Positions 43,334 to 53,207 are shown, counted from the first letter of the stretch. The stretch is 64,000 nt of DNA from Pseudomonas sp. WJP1 (GCF_028471945.1 NZ_CP110128.1:2902501-2966500), one strand, 5' to 3'. The notes: generated by a model not told the origin, from the sequence alone. Program-made: numbers and translations.

Positions 43334-44920
43334 TCAACCGATTTTGCGCAATGCACCTTGCCAGTATTTTTCGCGTACTTGCCGGCGTAGTACTTTGCCT
43401 ACTACTGAAGTAGGTAGTTCATCGACAAATACCAACGACTTGGGCGCTTTGTAGCCACCCAATCGCGCCCGTGTATGGGCAATCAATGCCTCGGCGCTGA
43501 CGGTCTCACCTTTGCGCAAAACCACTTCTGCATGAACGGCTTCACCCCATTCTGCGTGAGGAATACCGACTACGGCAGCCATCATTACAGAAGGATGCGC
43601 CGCTAGTGCCGCTTCGACCTCTACCGCGTACACATTGAAACCGCCGCTGATGATCATGTCCTTGAGGCGGTCGACGATGTACAGGTAGCCATCTGCATCA
43701 ATGTAGCCCAAGTCCCCGGACTTCCATGCGCCCTCTTCGAACTCTGCCACTGTCGCTTCAGGATTCTCATAGTAACCTTTGATAATGGCTTTGCAGCGAA
43801 TGCGAATTTCACCGGTTTCGCCATTGGGCAACGGGTTTCCCTGCGCGTCTGTAATAAAAACCTCGACCCCGGGCGTTGGACGCCCGGCGGATGACAAGTG
43901 TTGCAATGTAGAAGCGCTATCCGGTTGGTGGGCGGCCTTGTTGAGCGTGGTTATCAGCATCGGGGATTCGGTGGCGGCATAACCTTGAGTAAAGATTTGA
44001 CCGAAGCACGCCACCAGTTCCCCGAGTTTGTCAGGGCTCATCGGTGCTGCGCCGTAGATCAGTGTGGTAAGCGAAGAGAAGTCCTTTGGATCGCTTCGCT
44101 GCAACTCCAGCAGTCGGTAGAGCACGGTGGGCACCAGGAACGAATGAGTGACACGCTCATGCTCCACCGTCCGCCGCCAGCTTTCCATGTCCAGGTGATT
44201 GAGGGTGATGTTGGTACCCCCGGCGTAAACCGTCGGGATGAATTTCATCAGCGTCCCGTGGGATAAAGGCGAGACGTGCAGCAATCGCGTCGTACTGGAG
44301 AACCCCAAGTCGGTATTGATGAACGCTGCATCGCGACACGCCATCCAGTTGTCGATGGAGTACATGGCGCATTTGCCCTTGCCGGTGGTGCCGCCGGTGA
44401 AGCGCAACATGCAGATATGCTCATCGGTATCGAGATTCACCTCTTTGTCGCGATCGCAAGCGGCCTCCACCAGCGGCCAGAAACTGTGCACGCCGGGGAG
44501 GGCGGCTTGCTCGGCGGTGGGCGGGTCCATCACGACCACCTCGCATCCGCGATGGCGCAGCATTTCGTAATAGCTGTCCAGAAGGCGGGTCTCGAGAAAC
44601 ACGATCCGCGGCTTGACCAGGTCGATCTGGCGCGCATGCTCGTCGAGCGCATCGCGCAGGTTGGTCATGACCACCGTACCTTCCTGCTTGAAGGTGCTGG
44701 GAAACATCATCAGGCTGAGGTTGTCGTTTTCCAGGATCAGCATGAAACGCTCACCCACGCGTACCTTCAATGTGGTGCGCAGCACATCGGCGATGCGATT
44801 GCTCAGCAGGTGATATTGCGCATAGCTATAGCGTCGATTGCGCTCGATGTTGACGATTGCCTCGTGATCGCCGTAACGCAACGCCAGCAAACGCATGATC
44901 CGGCAAAAATTCATTTTCAT
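43334..44920 (-). CDS. Acyl-CoA synthetase (AMP-binding, fatty-acid/aromatic-acid ligase)
   Basis: A 528-residue adenylate-forming ligase. The phosphate-binding loop reads LRFTGGTTGKGK, and A5-type GYAATES and A7/A8-type SGDLGYIDADGYLYIVDRLKDMI motifs follow; the C-terminal catalytic lysine lies in LPTSVVGKVLRR. It activates a carboxylic acid as acyl-AMP and then acyl-CoA. The ATG at 44920 (MKMNFCRI) is chosen; no strong ribosome-binding site is visible. It is the last gene of a minus-strand set with the beta-oxidation genes to its right, so a medium-chain fatty or phenylalkanoic acid is the probable substrate. Confidence 0.86.
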   Translation of the reverse strand: MKMNFCRIMRLLALRYGDHEAIVNIERNRRYSYAQYHLLSNRIADVLRTTLKVRVGERFMLILENDNLSLMMFPSTFKQEGTVVMTNLRDALDEHARQIDLVKPRIVFLETRLLDSYYEMLRHRGCEVVVMDPPTAEQAALPGVHSFWPLVEAACDRDKEVNLDTDEHICMLRFTGGTTGKGKCAMYSIDNWMACRDAAFINTDLGFSSTTRLLHVSPLSHGTLMKFIPTVYAGGTNITLNHLDMESWRRTVEHERVTHSFLVPTVLYRLLELQRSDPKDFSSLTTLIYGAAPMSPDKLGELVACFGQIFTQGYAATESPMLITTLNKAAHQPDSASTLQHLSSAGRPTPGVEVFITDAQGNPLPNGETGEIRIRCKAIIKGYYENPEATVAEFEEGAWKSGDLGYIDADGYLYIVDRLKDMIISGGFNVYAVEVEAALAAHPSVMMAAVVGIPHAEWGEAVHAEVVLRKGETVSAEALIAHTRARLGGYKAPKSLVFVDELPTSVVGKVLRRQVREKYWQGALRKIG

Positions 44921-44960
44921 GTGTGATTGCTCTGATGGCTCAAGAAGGTCGCAGCGTGGT

Positions 44961-45737
44961 TTAGCGAGCGCGCATTCGCGTTGCGCCATCAAGGCGAATG
45001 GTTTCGCCATTGATGTAGGCGTTCTCGATCAGGAAAGCGCAGCAATGAGCAAACTCGCGGGTGTCACCCAGGCGCTTGGGTGCTTCCATTTGTTCCTTGA
45101 GCGAGTCGAGGATCTTTTCCTCGAGCCCGGCGACCATGGTGGTCAGGAACAGCCCCGGAGCGATGGCGTTGACACGCACCCCGACGGCACCCAATTCGCG
45201 CGCGGCCGGCATGTTCATGCCGATCACGCCAGCTTTGGTCGCGGAGTAGGCGCATTGGCCAACCTGGCCTTCATACGCGGCGCCTGACGATACGTTGATC
45301 ACCACGCCGCGTTCTTCGCCGGCTTCGGCGTCATTGCGGGTCATGTGTTCAACACACTTGGACATGACATTGAACACGCCATTGAGATTGATCGCGGTGG
45401 CTTGGGCAAACCGCGCCAGCGGTGCGGCCTTGCCTTCCTTGCCCAGTACTTTGAAACCGGTTGGCACGGCAGCGCCGTTGATGCACACGTGAATGGCACC
45501 GAACCGGGCCATGACCCTATCCACGGCATGTTGAACCGAGGCTTCGTCGCTGACGTCGGTCTGGACGAATATTGCCCGGTCCGCGCCAATTCTGGCGACA
45601 GCAGCCTCACCGGCTTCGACGTTGAGGTCGAAAATCGCGACGAACGCAGCTTTCTCCTCGACCAGATAATGAGCGGTTGCCAGGCCCAGGCCCGAAGCGC
45701 CACCGGTGATGACCACGACTTTGTCTTGAATACGCAT
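44961..45737 (-). CDS. Short-chain dehydrogenase, probable 3-hydroxyacyl-CoA dehydrogenase (HSD10-type)
   Basis: A 258-residue SDR. The cofactor motif GGASGLG is at residues 12-18 and D37 of FDLN indicates NAD+ preference; the catalytic Ser/Tyr/Lys triad is in INVSSGAAYEGQVG followed by YSATK. Similarity to the type 2 3-hydroxyacyl-CoA dehydrogenases, together with an acyl-CoA dehydrogenase, hydratase and thiolase next door, assigns the third step of beta-oxidation. The start follows AGGACACTTTC. Confidence 0.85.
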   Translation of the reverse strand: MRIQDKVVVITGGASGLGLATAHYLVEEKAAFVAIFDLNVEAGEAAVARIGADRAIFVQTDVSDEASVQHAVDRVMARFGAIHVCINGAAVPTGFKVLGKEGKAAPLARFAQATAINLNGVFNVMSKCVEHMTRNDAEAGEERGVVINVSSGAAYEGQVGQCAYSATKAGVIGMNMPAARELGAVGVRVNAIAPGLFLTTMVAGLEEKILDSLKEQMEAPKRLGDTREFAHCCAFLIENAYINGETIRLDGATRMRAR

Positions 45738-45809
45738 GAAAGTGTCCTGTTCGTTGCCCGGCCATCAAGAGGCCGGGTTGTTATTGTTGGGTGTCGAACC
45801 TTGAGCCGA

Positions 45810-46967
45810 TCAGAACGCGTTGATCCCGGTCAGGGCGCGGCCGATGATCAGTTGCTGGATTTGCGTGGTGCCTTCGGGGATGGGGACGACGATCGCCTCA
45901 CGAGCCAGTTTTTCGACGAGGAAATCGGTGGTGACACCGGCACCGCCATGGATTTGCACAGCTTGTCGGGCAATGGTGACCGCCGCCTCACACGCGAAGT
46001 ATTTGGCCATCGCAGCTTCCATTTCGGCTGGAATCCCGGCCCCGATCATCTCGGCGGCGCGGTAAGTCAACAGTCGGGCTGCATCAACCCGGGTGGCCAT
46101 TTCTGCGAGCATCGCCGAGATCAATTGATGCCCGGCGATCAGCTTGCCGTGCTGCTTGCGTTCCTTGGCATAACGCACCGCTTCTTCCAGGGCACGACGG
46201 CCGATACCCAGGCCTTGCGCCGCGACGAACACCCGGGAGCGTTCGAACAGCGACAGGGTGTTTTTCAGCGCTTCGCCTTCGTTGCCGATGATGTTGCTGG
46301 CCGGCACCCGTACATCGTTGAGGAAAATTTGTGCAGTGGACTGGCTGTTCCAGGCAATCTTGTGAATGTTGCGCACTTCATACGGGTGCTCTTTGCGGTC
46401 CAGCAGGAAGTGGGTGAGCCCCTTGCGTGGATCGTCGCTCGTACGGCAGGTGCAGATCAGGAAGTCGGAGTAGGAGCCATTGCTGATCCAGGTCTTTTCA
46501 CCATTGATGATGAAAGCGTCGCCGTCACGTCGGGCCCGGGTTTTGATTTCCAGTACGTTGGAGCCGACGTCAGGCTCCGAAATGGCAATGCTGGCAAACA
46601 GGTCACCGCTGATCAGGCCGGGCAGGTAGCGGTCACGCAGATGGTCCGGCGCCAATTTTTCCAGTATCTGCGCGCCAAAGGAGTTGATCACCACTGGCGA
46701 CGACAGGTCGACCGAGCACGCCGCCACTTCTTCGAACAGCATGATCAGGGTCGGCCAGTCCAGGCCCAGACCGCCGCGGGCCTCGCTGACCGCGCCGCTA
46801 ATCATGCCGAACTCGGTGAGCTGGCGCATGATCTCGGCCATTTTCTCCCGGGGGATGAACTTGTCGCGGTACTCCTTGTTGAATACCGGGTCCATTTTGT
46901 CGGCCAGGAAACGACGGAAGCTCTCGACCGCTTCCAATTGCTCCGGGGTGCGCATGACATGTCCCAT
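45810..46967 (-). CDS. Acyl-CoA dehydrogenase
   Basis: A 385-residue FAD enzyme of normal length. The SIAISEPDVGSNV motif with its flavin-binding segment, KTWISNGSYSDF, the C-terminal QIHGGAGV and EGTTQIQ motifs are all standard. It introduces the alpha-beta double bond in an acyl-CoA. It is nine bases after the thiolase stop on the minus strand and is likely in the same transcript. The preceding residues MGHVMRTPEQLE start at 46967 after GGAGCCCCC. Confidence 0.9.
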   Translation of the reverse strand: MGHVMRTPEQLEAVESFRRFLADKMDPVFNKEYRDKFIPREKMAEIMRQLTEFGMISGAVSEARGGLGLDWPTLIMLFEEVAACSVDLSSPVVINSFGAQILEKLAPDHLRDRYLPGLISGDLFASIAISEPDVGSNVLEIKTRARRDGDAFIINGEKTWISNGSYSDFLICTCRTSDDPRKGLTHFLLDRKEHPYEVRNIHKIAWNSQSTAQIFLNDVRVPASNIIGNEGEALKNTLSLFERSRVFVAAQGLGIGRRALEEAVRYAKERKQHGKLIAGHQLISAMLAEMATRVDAARLLTYRAAEMIGAGIPAEMEAAMAKYFACEAAVTIARQAVQIHGGAGVTTDFLVEKLAREAIVVPIPEGTTQIQQLIIGRALTGINAF

Positions 46968-46976
46968 GGGGGCTCC

Positions 46977-48224
46977 TTAAATGTTCTTGTTGGCGAGAAT
47001 GTTGATGGCGACGACGGCTTCTTCGATGCCGAACAGACCGCCGCCGTTTTCCTGTATGGCAATGCGCGCGCCTTCGACCTGACGCTTGCCGGCTTCGCCA
47101 CGCAGTTGCGTGACCAGCTCATGAAGTTGCGCCAGGCCGGTGGCGCCAATCGGGTGCCCTTTGGATTCGAGGCCGCCGGAGGGATTGATAGGCATGCGAC
47201 CCCCGACAGTGAAATCACCGCGCTCGGCCGCCGGACCGCCTTCGCCGAAAGGCACCAGCATCAACGATTCGGCATTGATGATTTCGCCAATGGCCGAGGC
47301 GTCGTGTACTTCGGCGACGTCGACATCGGTCGGAGCGATGCCGGCCTGGGCGTAGGCTTTTTTCGCCGCGAGGTGCGCAACGATTTTTTCCGGCTCGTCG
47401 AGGCCCCGACTGGTGCCGGTTTGCACCACACTGGCCAAAACACGCACGGCGCGCTCGCCGGCATTTTTCAAGCGCTGGAGTCCGTCGGCATTGCACAGCA
47501 CGACAGCGGCGGCACCGTCGCTGATCGGCGAACACATCAAGGTGGTGAGCGGGTAGCAGATCGGCGGCGACGCCAGCACCTCGTCAATGCTGAAAGCCTG
47601 CTGGAACTGCGCGAGCGGGTTGTGCACCGAGTGCTGGTGATTCTTTGCCGCCACCGCGGCAATCTGCCGCTGAGTCGTGCCGTAGCGCATCATGTGATTG
47701 CGGCAGATCGCCGCGTACACGTCCATGAATACGCTGTAAGGGCGCTCGGACACTGTGCCCGGCGGCGGCACGATGCCTTCGCCCATGGCCAGCAAGGTAC
47801 GTTTGTTCTGCTCGACGGTGGAGACGTCCCAGCCGCCATCGAACACCGCGAACATCCGCGCTTTATCGGCAATGTTCATCTTCTCGGCACCCACCGCCAG
47901 GGCGATGTCGCACTGACCGGCGCGCAACGCCAGGATGGCGAGGTTGAAGGCAGACGAGCCGGACGCGCAGGCGTTTTCCACCGTGAACACCGGAACACCC
48001 TCGATGCCGAGACGGCGCATGGCAATCGGTCCGGGAATCGCGGTCTGCCCCTGCAAAATGCCGTTGGTCATGGTGCTGTAGTACACCGAGCCAATGTCGG
48101 CGGTGACGGCGCCGGCATCCTTCAGGGCCAGGCTGACAGCTTCGCCAACCAGGTCGTGGACGCTGCGTTCGAGCAAGCGACCGAAGGGGGTCATGCCAAC
48201 GCCCACTACATAAATATCGTTCAT
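46977..48224 (-). CDS. Thiolase, SCP-x/acetyl-CoA acetyltransferase type
   Basis: A 415-residue thiolase. The nucleophile is C86 in VENACASGSS; HDASA and GLESKGHPIGATG carry the catalytic His-containing and second motif. It lacks the second canonical cysteine motif of degradative thiolases and resembles the SCP-x-like group that acts on branched or sterol-like substrates. It cleaves 3-ketoacyl-CoA with CoA. The ATG at 48224 follows GCAGGAACAGAC; the open frame continues upstream without support. It shares its transcript with the hydratase to its right. Confidence 0.85.
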   Translation of the reverse strand: MNDIYVVGVGMTPFGRLLERSVHDLVGEAVSLALKDAGAVTADIGSVYYSTMTNGILQGQTAIPGPIAMRRLGIEGVPVFTVENACASGSSAFNLAILALRAGQCDIALAVGAEKMNIADKARMFAVFDGGWDVSTVEQNKRTLLAMGEGIVPPPGTVSERPYSVFMDVYAAICRNHMMRYGTTQRQIAAVAAKNHQHSVHNPLAQFQQAFSIDEVLASPPICYPLTTLMCSPISDGAAAVVLCNADGLQRLKNAGERAVRVLASVVQTGTSRGLDEPEKIVAHLAAKKAYAQAGIAPTDVDVAEVHDASAIGEIINAESLMLVPFGEGGPAAERGDFTVGGRMPINPSGGLESKGHPIGATGLAQLHELVTQLRGEAGKRQVEGARIAIQENGGGLFGIEEAVVAINILANKNI

Positions 48225-48256
48225 GTCTGTTCCTGCGAAGTCGGAAAATAGGCGGC

Positions 48257-49042
48257 CTAGCGGCCCTTGAAGTTCGGTGCGCGTTTTTCGCCAAAGGCTT
48301 GCAAACCTTCCTGGAAATCGGCGGTGCGCAAGTGTTGGCGCAACATCACCTGTTCGTGCTGCAGGGCATCGTCGCGAGACTTGTCGGCAGAGGCGCGGGC
48401 CACCTCTTTCATGCGCCGCAGTGCGATCGGGCTCTTCTTGGCAATGTGCTGGGCCAATGTCAGTGCGGCGCTGGCTAATTCCGTATCGCTGTGGACTTCG
48501 CACACCAAGCCATAGACTTTCATTTCAGTGGCCGACAGGGATTTGCCAGTCAGCAGCAGGTACATCGCCATGTTCAGCGGGATCAGGCGTGGCAGGATCG
48601 CCGCGCCGCCCGCACCGGGATAGACGCCGAAGTTGGCATGGGCGTCGGCCAGGGTGGCCGATTGCGCTGCCACCACGATGTCAGCGCACATCGCCAGTTC
48701 GAGGCCACCGGCCATGGTCACGCCATTGAGGGCCGCAATCACTGGCTTGGGGAAATTGCGCAGTTGACTGAAGACCTGGTTGGCACGGTCGAGAAAATCA
48801 GCTTCACCGGCGGCCAGGCTCGCGCCGGCCAGCACTTCCTTCAAATCGGCTCCGGCGCAGAAGGCAGGGCCGTTGCCGGTGAGAATCACTACCCGCAACT
48901 CGTCATTGCGGGCAATGTCGTCGAGGCAGTGTTCCAGCTCGTTTAGCGTCGCCACGTTCAAGGCGTTCATGGCCCGTGGCCGATTGAGCGTCAGGCGCGC
49001 CACCGGGCCGACGATTTCATACTGCAAAATTTCTTCACTCAT
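48257..49042 (-). CDS. Enoyl-CoA hydratase/isomerase
   Basis: A 261-residue crotonase-fold enzyme. GPAFCAGADLKEV forms the oxyanion-hole loop, followed by ITGNG and the ALNGVTMAGGLELAMCAD segment with the second oxyanion residue. It hydrates 2-enoyl-CoA. It is the first gene of the minus-strand beta-oxidation set (hydratase, thiolase, acyl-CoA dehydrogenase, SDR, ligase), with a 237-base divergent promoter gap to the aldehyde dehydrogenase at 49280. Confidence 0.88.
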   Translation of the reverse strand: MSEEILQYEIVGPVARLTLNRPRAMNALNVATLNELEHCLDDIARNDELRVVILTGNGPAFCAGADLKEVLAGASLAAGEADFLDRANQVFSQLRNFPKPVIAALNGVTMAGGLELAMCADIVVAAQSATLADAHANFGVYPGAGGAAILPRLIPLNMAMYLLLTGKSLSATEMKVYGLVCEVHSDTELASAALTLAQHIAKKSPIALRRMKEVARASADKSRDDALQHEQVMLRQHLRTADFQEGLQAFGEKRAPNFKGR

Positions 49043-49279
49043 GACAGCTCCCCGTTATTGTTGATCGCGCTGAGGGCGTAGCGGATGAGCTGATACTAGG
49101 AATACCGTCGACACTGACGCAGGTCCTTGCAACGAAAGCGCTTGTCCGTTGAATGCGCTGAAGCACAGCAGCCAAGGCGCAGCGTTCGCCAAAGACCGGA
49201 GAAAGGGTTCAGATGACTGGCAGGGCGCGGAGGCGTTGCGCACCATCGGTGCGCATTACCATCAGACTCAAGGAATCCC

Positions 49280-50722
49280 ATGGCCAGCAGTGAACACCTC
49301 GACACCCATGTGACCATCGCCCGAATGCAGGATGTGCTGGCGCGCCAGCAAGCCGCGTTCATCGCCGAAGCGCCGCCATCGGCAGCGTTGCGCATTGATC
49401 GAATCGATCGCCTCATTGCTCTGTTACTGGACAACCGACAGGCATTTTGTGCAACGCTGGCTACGGACTTTTCATGGCGATCCCACGATCAGTCATTGAT
49501 GAGTGACGTGTTGTTGCCGGTCGCCGGGCTCAAATATGCGCGCAAGCATGTGCGGCGCTGGATGAAGCCTGAGCGGCGCAGCCCGGAAATGGGCGCCGGG
49601 TGGTTGGGCGCCAAGGCCGAAATCCATTTTCAGCCATTGGGCAGCATCGGCATCATGACGCCATGGAATTTTCCGCTGGCCATTTCGCTCGCGCCTTTGG
49701 CCGAAGCCTTTGCGGCGGGCAATCGGGCGATGATCACGCTGTCGGAGTTCACGCCCGCCACCGCAACCTTGCTGATTGACCTGCTGGCTCGACACTTCGA
49801 TGATACCGAGGTGGCGGCATTCGTCGGGGGCGCCGACGTTGGCGCAGCCTTCAGTGCTTTGCCGCTGGACCACATCATTTTCACTGGCAGTCCCAGAGTA
49901 GGGCGCCTGGTAATGGCGGCCGCAGCGCAGAACCTGACGCCGCTTACCCTGGAGCTGGGCGGCAAGTCACCGACCATCATCGGTCGTGGCGCGGACCTAA
50001 TTGATGCGGCACGGCGTATCTGGGGCGGCAAGGGCATCAATGCCGGACAGGCCTGTATCGCCCCGGATTACGTGCTGGTGCATGAAACGGACCTCGAGCG
50101 GCTGCTGACCAGCATGCAAGTGGAACTGGGCAAGATGTTCCCGACCCTGCGTGACAACCCCGACTACACCGCCATCGCCACACCCGGCCAGTACCAGCGC
50201 CTGCAAGCCTGTCTGGCGGATGCCAGGGCCAAGTGTGTGCGTTGCATCGAAGTCAATCCTGGTCAGGAGCCGCTCGCCGACGTACGCAAGATTGCGCCGA
50301 CAATACTGGTGGAACCGTCCGAGGACACCCTGGTGATGCAGGAGGAGTTGTTCGGACCGCTTTTGCCGATCCGTGTCTACCGATCCATCGATGAAGCCAT
50401 CGCCTACGTCAACGAGCGGCCGAGGCCATTGGCGTTGTACTACTTCGGCAATGACCGTGCCGAGTCGAAAAAGGTACTTGAACGCACGTCCTCGGGCGGG
50501 GCCTGTATCAATGAGGTCATGCAGCACATTTTTCAGAGCGATCTGCCCTTCGGTGGCTGCGGAAACTCAGGGTTCGGGCGCTATCGCGGCGGTGATGGTT
50601 TCAAGGCGTTCAGCTTGCAGCGCGCCGTCTACACCCCCCCCTGCGTGGACGTCATGGGCTTGCTGCGACCGCCTTATGGCAGGCTGTTTCGACGGGTGAT
50701 GCAGGCTGTGTTGAAACCTTGA
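49280..50722 (+). CDS. Coniferyl-aldehyde-dehydrogenase-like aldehyde dehydrogenase
   Basis: A 480-residue ALDH. N130 (TPWNFP), FTGSPRVG at 201-208, E225 (TLELGGKS) and nucleophile C259 (INAGQACIAPD) are intact. The short N-terminus and GQACIAPDYVLV match the CALDH/fatty-aldehyde branch without the mobile NAD tail of the larger enzymes. ATG follows AAGGAATCCC. With the GMC oxidoreductase and acyl-CoA ligase nearby, oxidation of an alkyl or phenylalkyl aldehyde to the acid is likely. It is divergent from the enoyl-CoA hydratase. Confidence 0.87.
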   Translation: MASSEHLDTHVTIARMQDVLARQQAAFIAEAPPSAALRIDRIDRLIALLLDNRQAFCATLATDFSWRSHDQSLMSDVLLPVAGLKYARKHVRRWMKPERRSPEMGAGWLGAKAEIHFQPLGSIGIMTPWNFPLAISLAPLAEAFAAGNRAMITLSEFTPATATLLIDLLARHFDDTEVAAFVGGADVGAAFSALPLDHIIFTGSPRVGRLVMAAAAQNLTPLTLELGGKSPTIIGRGADLIDAARRIWGGKGINAGQACIAPDYVLVHETDLERLLTSMQVELGKMFPTLRDNPDYTAIATPGQYQRLQACLADARAKCVRCIEVNPGQEPLADVRKIAPTILVEPSEDTLVMQEELFGPLLPIRVYRSIDEAIAYVNERPRPLALYYFGNDRAESKKVLERTSSGGACINEVMQHIFQSDLPFGGCGNSGFGRYRGGDGFKAFSLQRAVYTPPCVDVMGLLRPPYGRLFRRVMQAVLKP

Positions 50723-50753
50723 ATCGAGTGGTCCGCAAACCGGAGGCAGGCCT

Positions 50754-51305
50754 GTGAACGGTGATATCGATGTGTGGGGCCGACGGTTGATCCATCGGCG
50801 CACGGTGATCTGCAAAGGATTCTTGCGAGCCGACGGGTTGTGGGATATCGAAGGCCGGCTTGATGACAGCAAGTCTCATCCGATGACGCTGGTTCAGGGG
50901 CGAGTAGTGTCGGCGGGTGAGACTTACCATGGCATGTTGATCCGTCTGACCCTGGACGATGACTTCATCGTGCATGAAGTGCAGGTGTCCATGCCCCATG
51001 TACCTACCAGCGAATGTCGCGGTGCTGTGGAGGCTTATCAGTCATTGATCGGCGAGCGGATTGGTCCGGGATTTTCGCGCCGTATCAAGGACCTGTTTGG
51101 CGGTGTCGGTGGTTGCGTGCATTTGACGGAGTTGTTGTTGCCAATCGCTACCACCGCGTTTCAAACCATCCCGATGGCGCGGGCAACAGTGGCGCCACGT
51201 ACGACGGCGGATGCCGAGGCTTTTGATAAAGCCGCCAATGGTTTGATCAACAGCTGCCACGCCTTGCGTGAAGATGGCCCTGTGGCCTTGATTCTGAAGA
51301 GTTGA
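50754..51305 (+). CDS. DUF2889 family protein
   Basis: A 183-residue protein with GTG start at 50754, seven bases after GGAGG. The pattern RLIHRRTVICKGFLRADGLW (positions about 11-30), DIEGRLDD, HEVQVSMPHVPTSECRGAV and the IGERIGPGFSRRIKDLFGGV segment are features of DUF2889, which is often next to lipid, terpenoid or aromatic catabolic genes. No catalytic motif is known. It is 31 bases after the aldehyde dehydrogenase stop and ends at a strong bidirectional terminator. Confidence 0.75.
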   Translation: MNGDIDVWGRRLIHRRTVICKGFLRADGLWDIEGRLDDSKSHPMTLVQGRVVSAGETYHGMLIRLTLDDDFIVHEVQVSMPHVPTSECRGAVEAYQSLIGERIGPGFSRRIKDLFGGVGGCVHLTELLLPIATTAFQTIPMARATVAPRTTADAEAFDKAANGLINSCHALREDGPVALILKS

Positions 51306-51307
51306 AA

Positions 51308-51339
51308 GGCAGGCTCGCGCACGAGCCTGCCGTTTTTTA
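51308..51339. terminator. Strong terminator between convergent genes
   Basis: GGCAGGCTCG / CGAGCCTGCC ten-bp stem with a CGCA loop followed by GTTTTTT on the plus strand. It ends the DUF2889 transcript and lies just ahead of the GMC gene stop. Confidence 0.8.
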
Positions 51340-52998
51340 TGCAAGGTGACGAGACAGATTGGCGTCCTGATCTTTCGGTGCTCGCAGGGCGGCGCCACCG
51401 CGACGATCTTCAGCGATCAGGTCCGAGGCTTTTTCACCGATCATCACCGTGGCCGCGGTGGTGCTGCAGCCGATGATGGTCGGCATGATGGAGGCGTCCA
51501 CTACACGCAATCCTTGGACACCGTAGACTTTCAAGCGCGGGTCCACCACGGCCATGTCATCTGTACCCATTTTGCACGTGCCCACCGGGTGATAGAGCGT
51601 GTCGGAGCGAATGCGCAGAACCTGTTCGATCTGCTCATCGGTGTCCATGGGCATTGCAATGACACTCCTGGGATTGAAGGCCCGGAAGGCCGGGGTGGCC
51701 ATGACCTGCTGGATGACACGGAAACCTTTGACCAGCGTCTTGATGTCGTCGGGATGCGTCAGGAATGCCGGGTCGATCAGGGGCGGCTCCAACGGGTCGG
51801 CGCTGGCGAGCGTCAGGCGCCCGATGCTTTTGGGGTGCAGCAGGCACGCATGGACGCTCAAACCATGGCCGCTATACAAGGTGCGACCGTGATTGGCGAA
51901 CATGGCGATGGTTAGCGCCAGCTCGATGTCGGCTTGAGGCAGTTCCGGTGAGGTCTTGATGAAGGCGCACGCCTCGGCAAAGTTGCTGGTCAGCGGGCCG
52001 CTGCGCCGCCGCCAGTAGCGGATGGCGGCTTTGGCCATGTCCCACAATCCGGCAAACGAAAGGCCCATCAGGCGACGGGATTTGACACGGAAGGAATGCA
52101 CGTAATCGATATGGTCTACGAGGTTTTGCCCGACACCCGGCAAGTCGTGGAGCACCGGGATATCCAGTTTCAACAGATCGTCCTTGGGACCGATTCCAGA
52201 CAACAGCAACAGCTGCGCAGAGTTGAACGCACCGGAACTCACAATCACCTCATGGCGGGCACGCAGCGAACGTTTTACGCCGTTCTGCAGGAACTCAATG
52301 CCCGTCGCACGCTTGCCCTCGAAAAGGATCCGGGTTGCGTGGGCGTGAGTTTCGATGCGCAGGTTTTGCCGACCCTTATGGGGTGTCAGGTAGGCCCTTG
52401 CTGCGCTGCAACGTTGGCCATCCTTCTGCATCACCTGTACGCGCCCGAATCCTTCCATGGTCGCGCCGTTCTGATCAGGGCAGGCGCGATAGCCTGCCTG
52501 CAGGCCAGCCTCGACAAACACTTCGCCGAACGGATTGGGGGAGGTATGGAAGCGCACGTTGAGCGGTCCATTCTGGCCATGCAAGGGGTCGGTGAAATGC
52601 TCGTTGTGCTCGGCGCGCTTGAACAGCGGCAGTACGTCTTGATAACTCCAGCCAGGATTGCCCAATGCCGCCCAACGATCGAAATCCTCAGGATGGCCAC
52701 GGTGATAGGCCATGGCATTGATCGATGAACTTCCCCCCAGCGTCTTGCCCCTGGGCTGATAGCCGACCCGGCCGTTCAAGCCGGCCTGGGGCACGGTCTG
52801 GTACTGCCAGTTATTGATCGACGTCGGCACCATGGCGGCGATCCCCGCCGGCATGTGCACCAACGGGTGGGTATCAGGGCCGCCCGCTTCGAGCAAGCAG
52901 ACGCAAATGTCCGGATCTTCCGACAAGCGACTGGCGACGACGCAGCCGGCAGCGCCTGCGCCAACTACGATGTAATCGAATACCGTGTTCTCGTTCAT
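51337..52998 (-). CDS. GMC-family FAD oxidoreductase (alcohol/choline dehydrogenase-like)
   Basis: A 553-residue flavoprotein. The FAD motif G13-A-G-A-A-G18, GKTLGGSSSINAMAYHRG and SSGAFNSAQLLLLSGIG are classic. The catalytic histidine is in LYHPVGTCKMG near residue 485. The second active-site residue, usually Asn or His in GGNTNAPT, lies in IIGCSTTAATVMIGEKA, where it appears to be threonine. GMC enzymes of this branch (AlkJ/BetA type) oxidise primary alcohols to aldehydes using membrane acceptors. Neighbouring aldehyde dehydrogenase and alkylsulfatase suggest alkanol oxidation. It is divergent from the AraC gene at 53208. Confidence 0.83.
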   Translation of the reverse strand: MNENTVFDYIVVGAGAAGCVVASRLSEDPDICVCLLEAGGPDTHPLVHMPAGIAAMVPTSINNWQYQTVPQAGLNGRVGYQPRGKTLGGSSSINAMAYHRGHPEDFDRWAALGNPGWSYQDVLPLFKRAEHNEHFTDPLHGQNGPLNVRFHTSPNPFGEVFVEAGLQAGYRACPDQNGATMEGFGRVQVMQKDGQRCSAARAYLTPHKGRQNLRIETHAHATRILFEGKRATGIEFLQNGVKRSLRARHEVIVSSGAFNSAQLLLLSGIGPKDDLLKLDIPVLHDLPGVGQNLVDHIDYVHSFRVKSRRLMGLSFAGLWDMAKAAIRYWRRRSGPLTSNFAEACAFIKTSPELPQADIELALTIAMFANHGRTLYSGHGLSVHACLLHPKSIGRLTLASADPLEPPLIDPAFLTHPDDIKTLVKGFRVIQQVMATPAFRAFNPRSVIAMPMDTDEQIEQVLRIRSDTLYHPVGTCKMGTDDMAVVDPRLKVYGVQGLRVVDASIMPTIIGCSTTAATVMIGEKASDLIAEDRRGGAALRAPKDQDANLSRHLA

Positions 52999-53207
52999 GC
53001 GTTCTTCTCTTTATCCGATGCACAACTTCACTGCATTGTCAGGAGAAGACCGCTTCGCCACCGGTCAATAGAACGAATTCGACGGTCAACGGCGCAGGTG
53101 ACGATCGCGCCAAGCATCGGCACATCCGGCACAAGGCACAGACCGGAGATTGACCGGCAAGCAGGCCGGAGCGAGTATCGACAATCGCATTTTCAGCAGG
53201 CAATCCC

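Noticed and set aside
43189..43413. Short plus-strand frame with a hydrophobic end
   Set aside because: It overlaps the end of the acyl-CoA ligase gene and an intergenic repeat zone; no start signal.
45345..48251. A 968-codon open frame on the plus strand
   Set aside because: It is antisense to the SDR, acyl-CoA dehydrogenase and thiolase genes, has no family motifs, and its composition is what high-GC third positions produce on the opposite strand.
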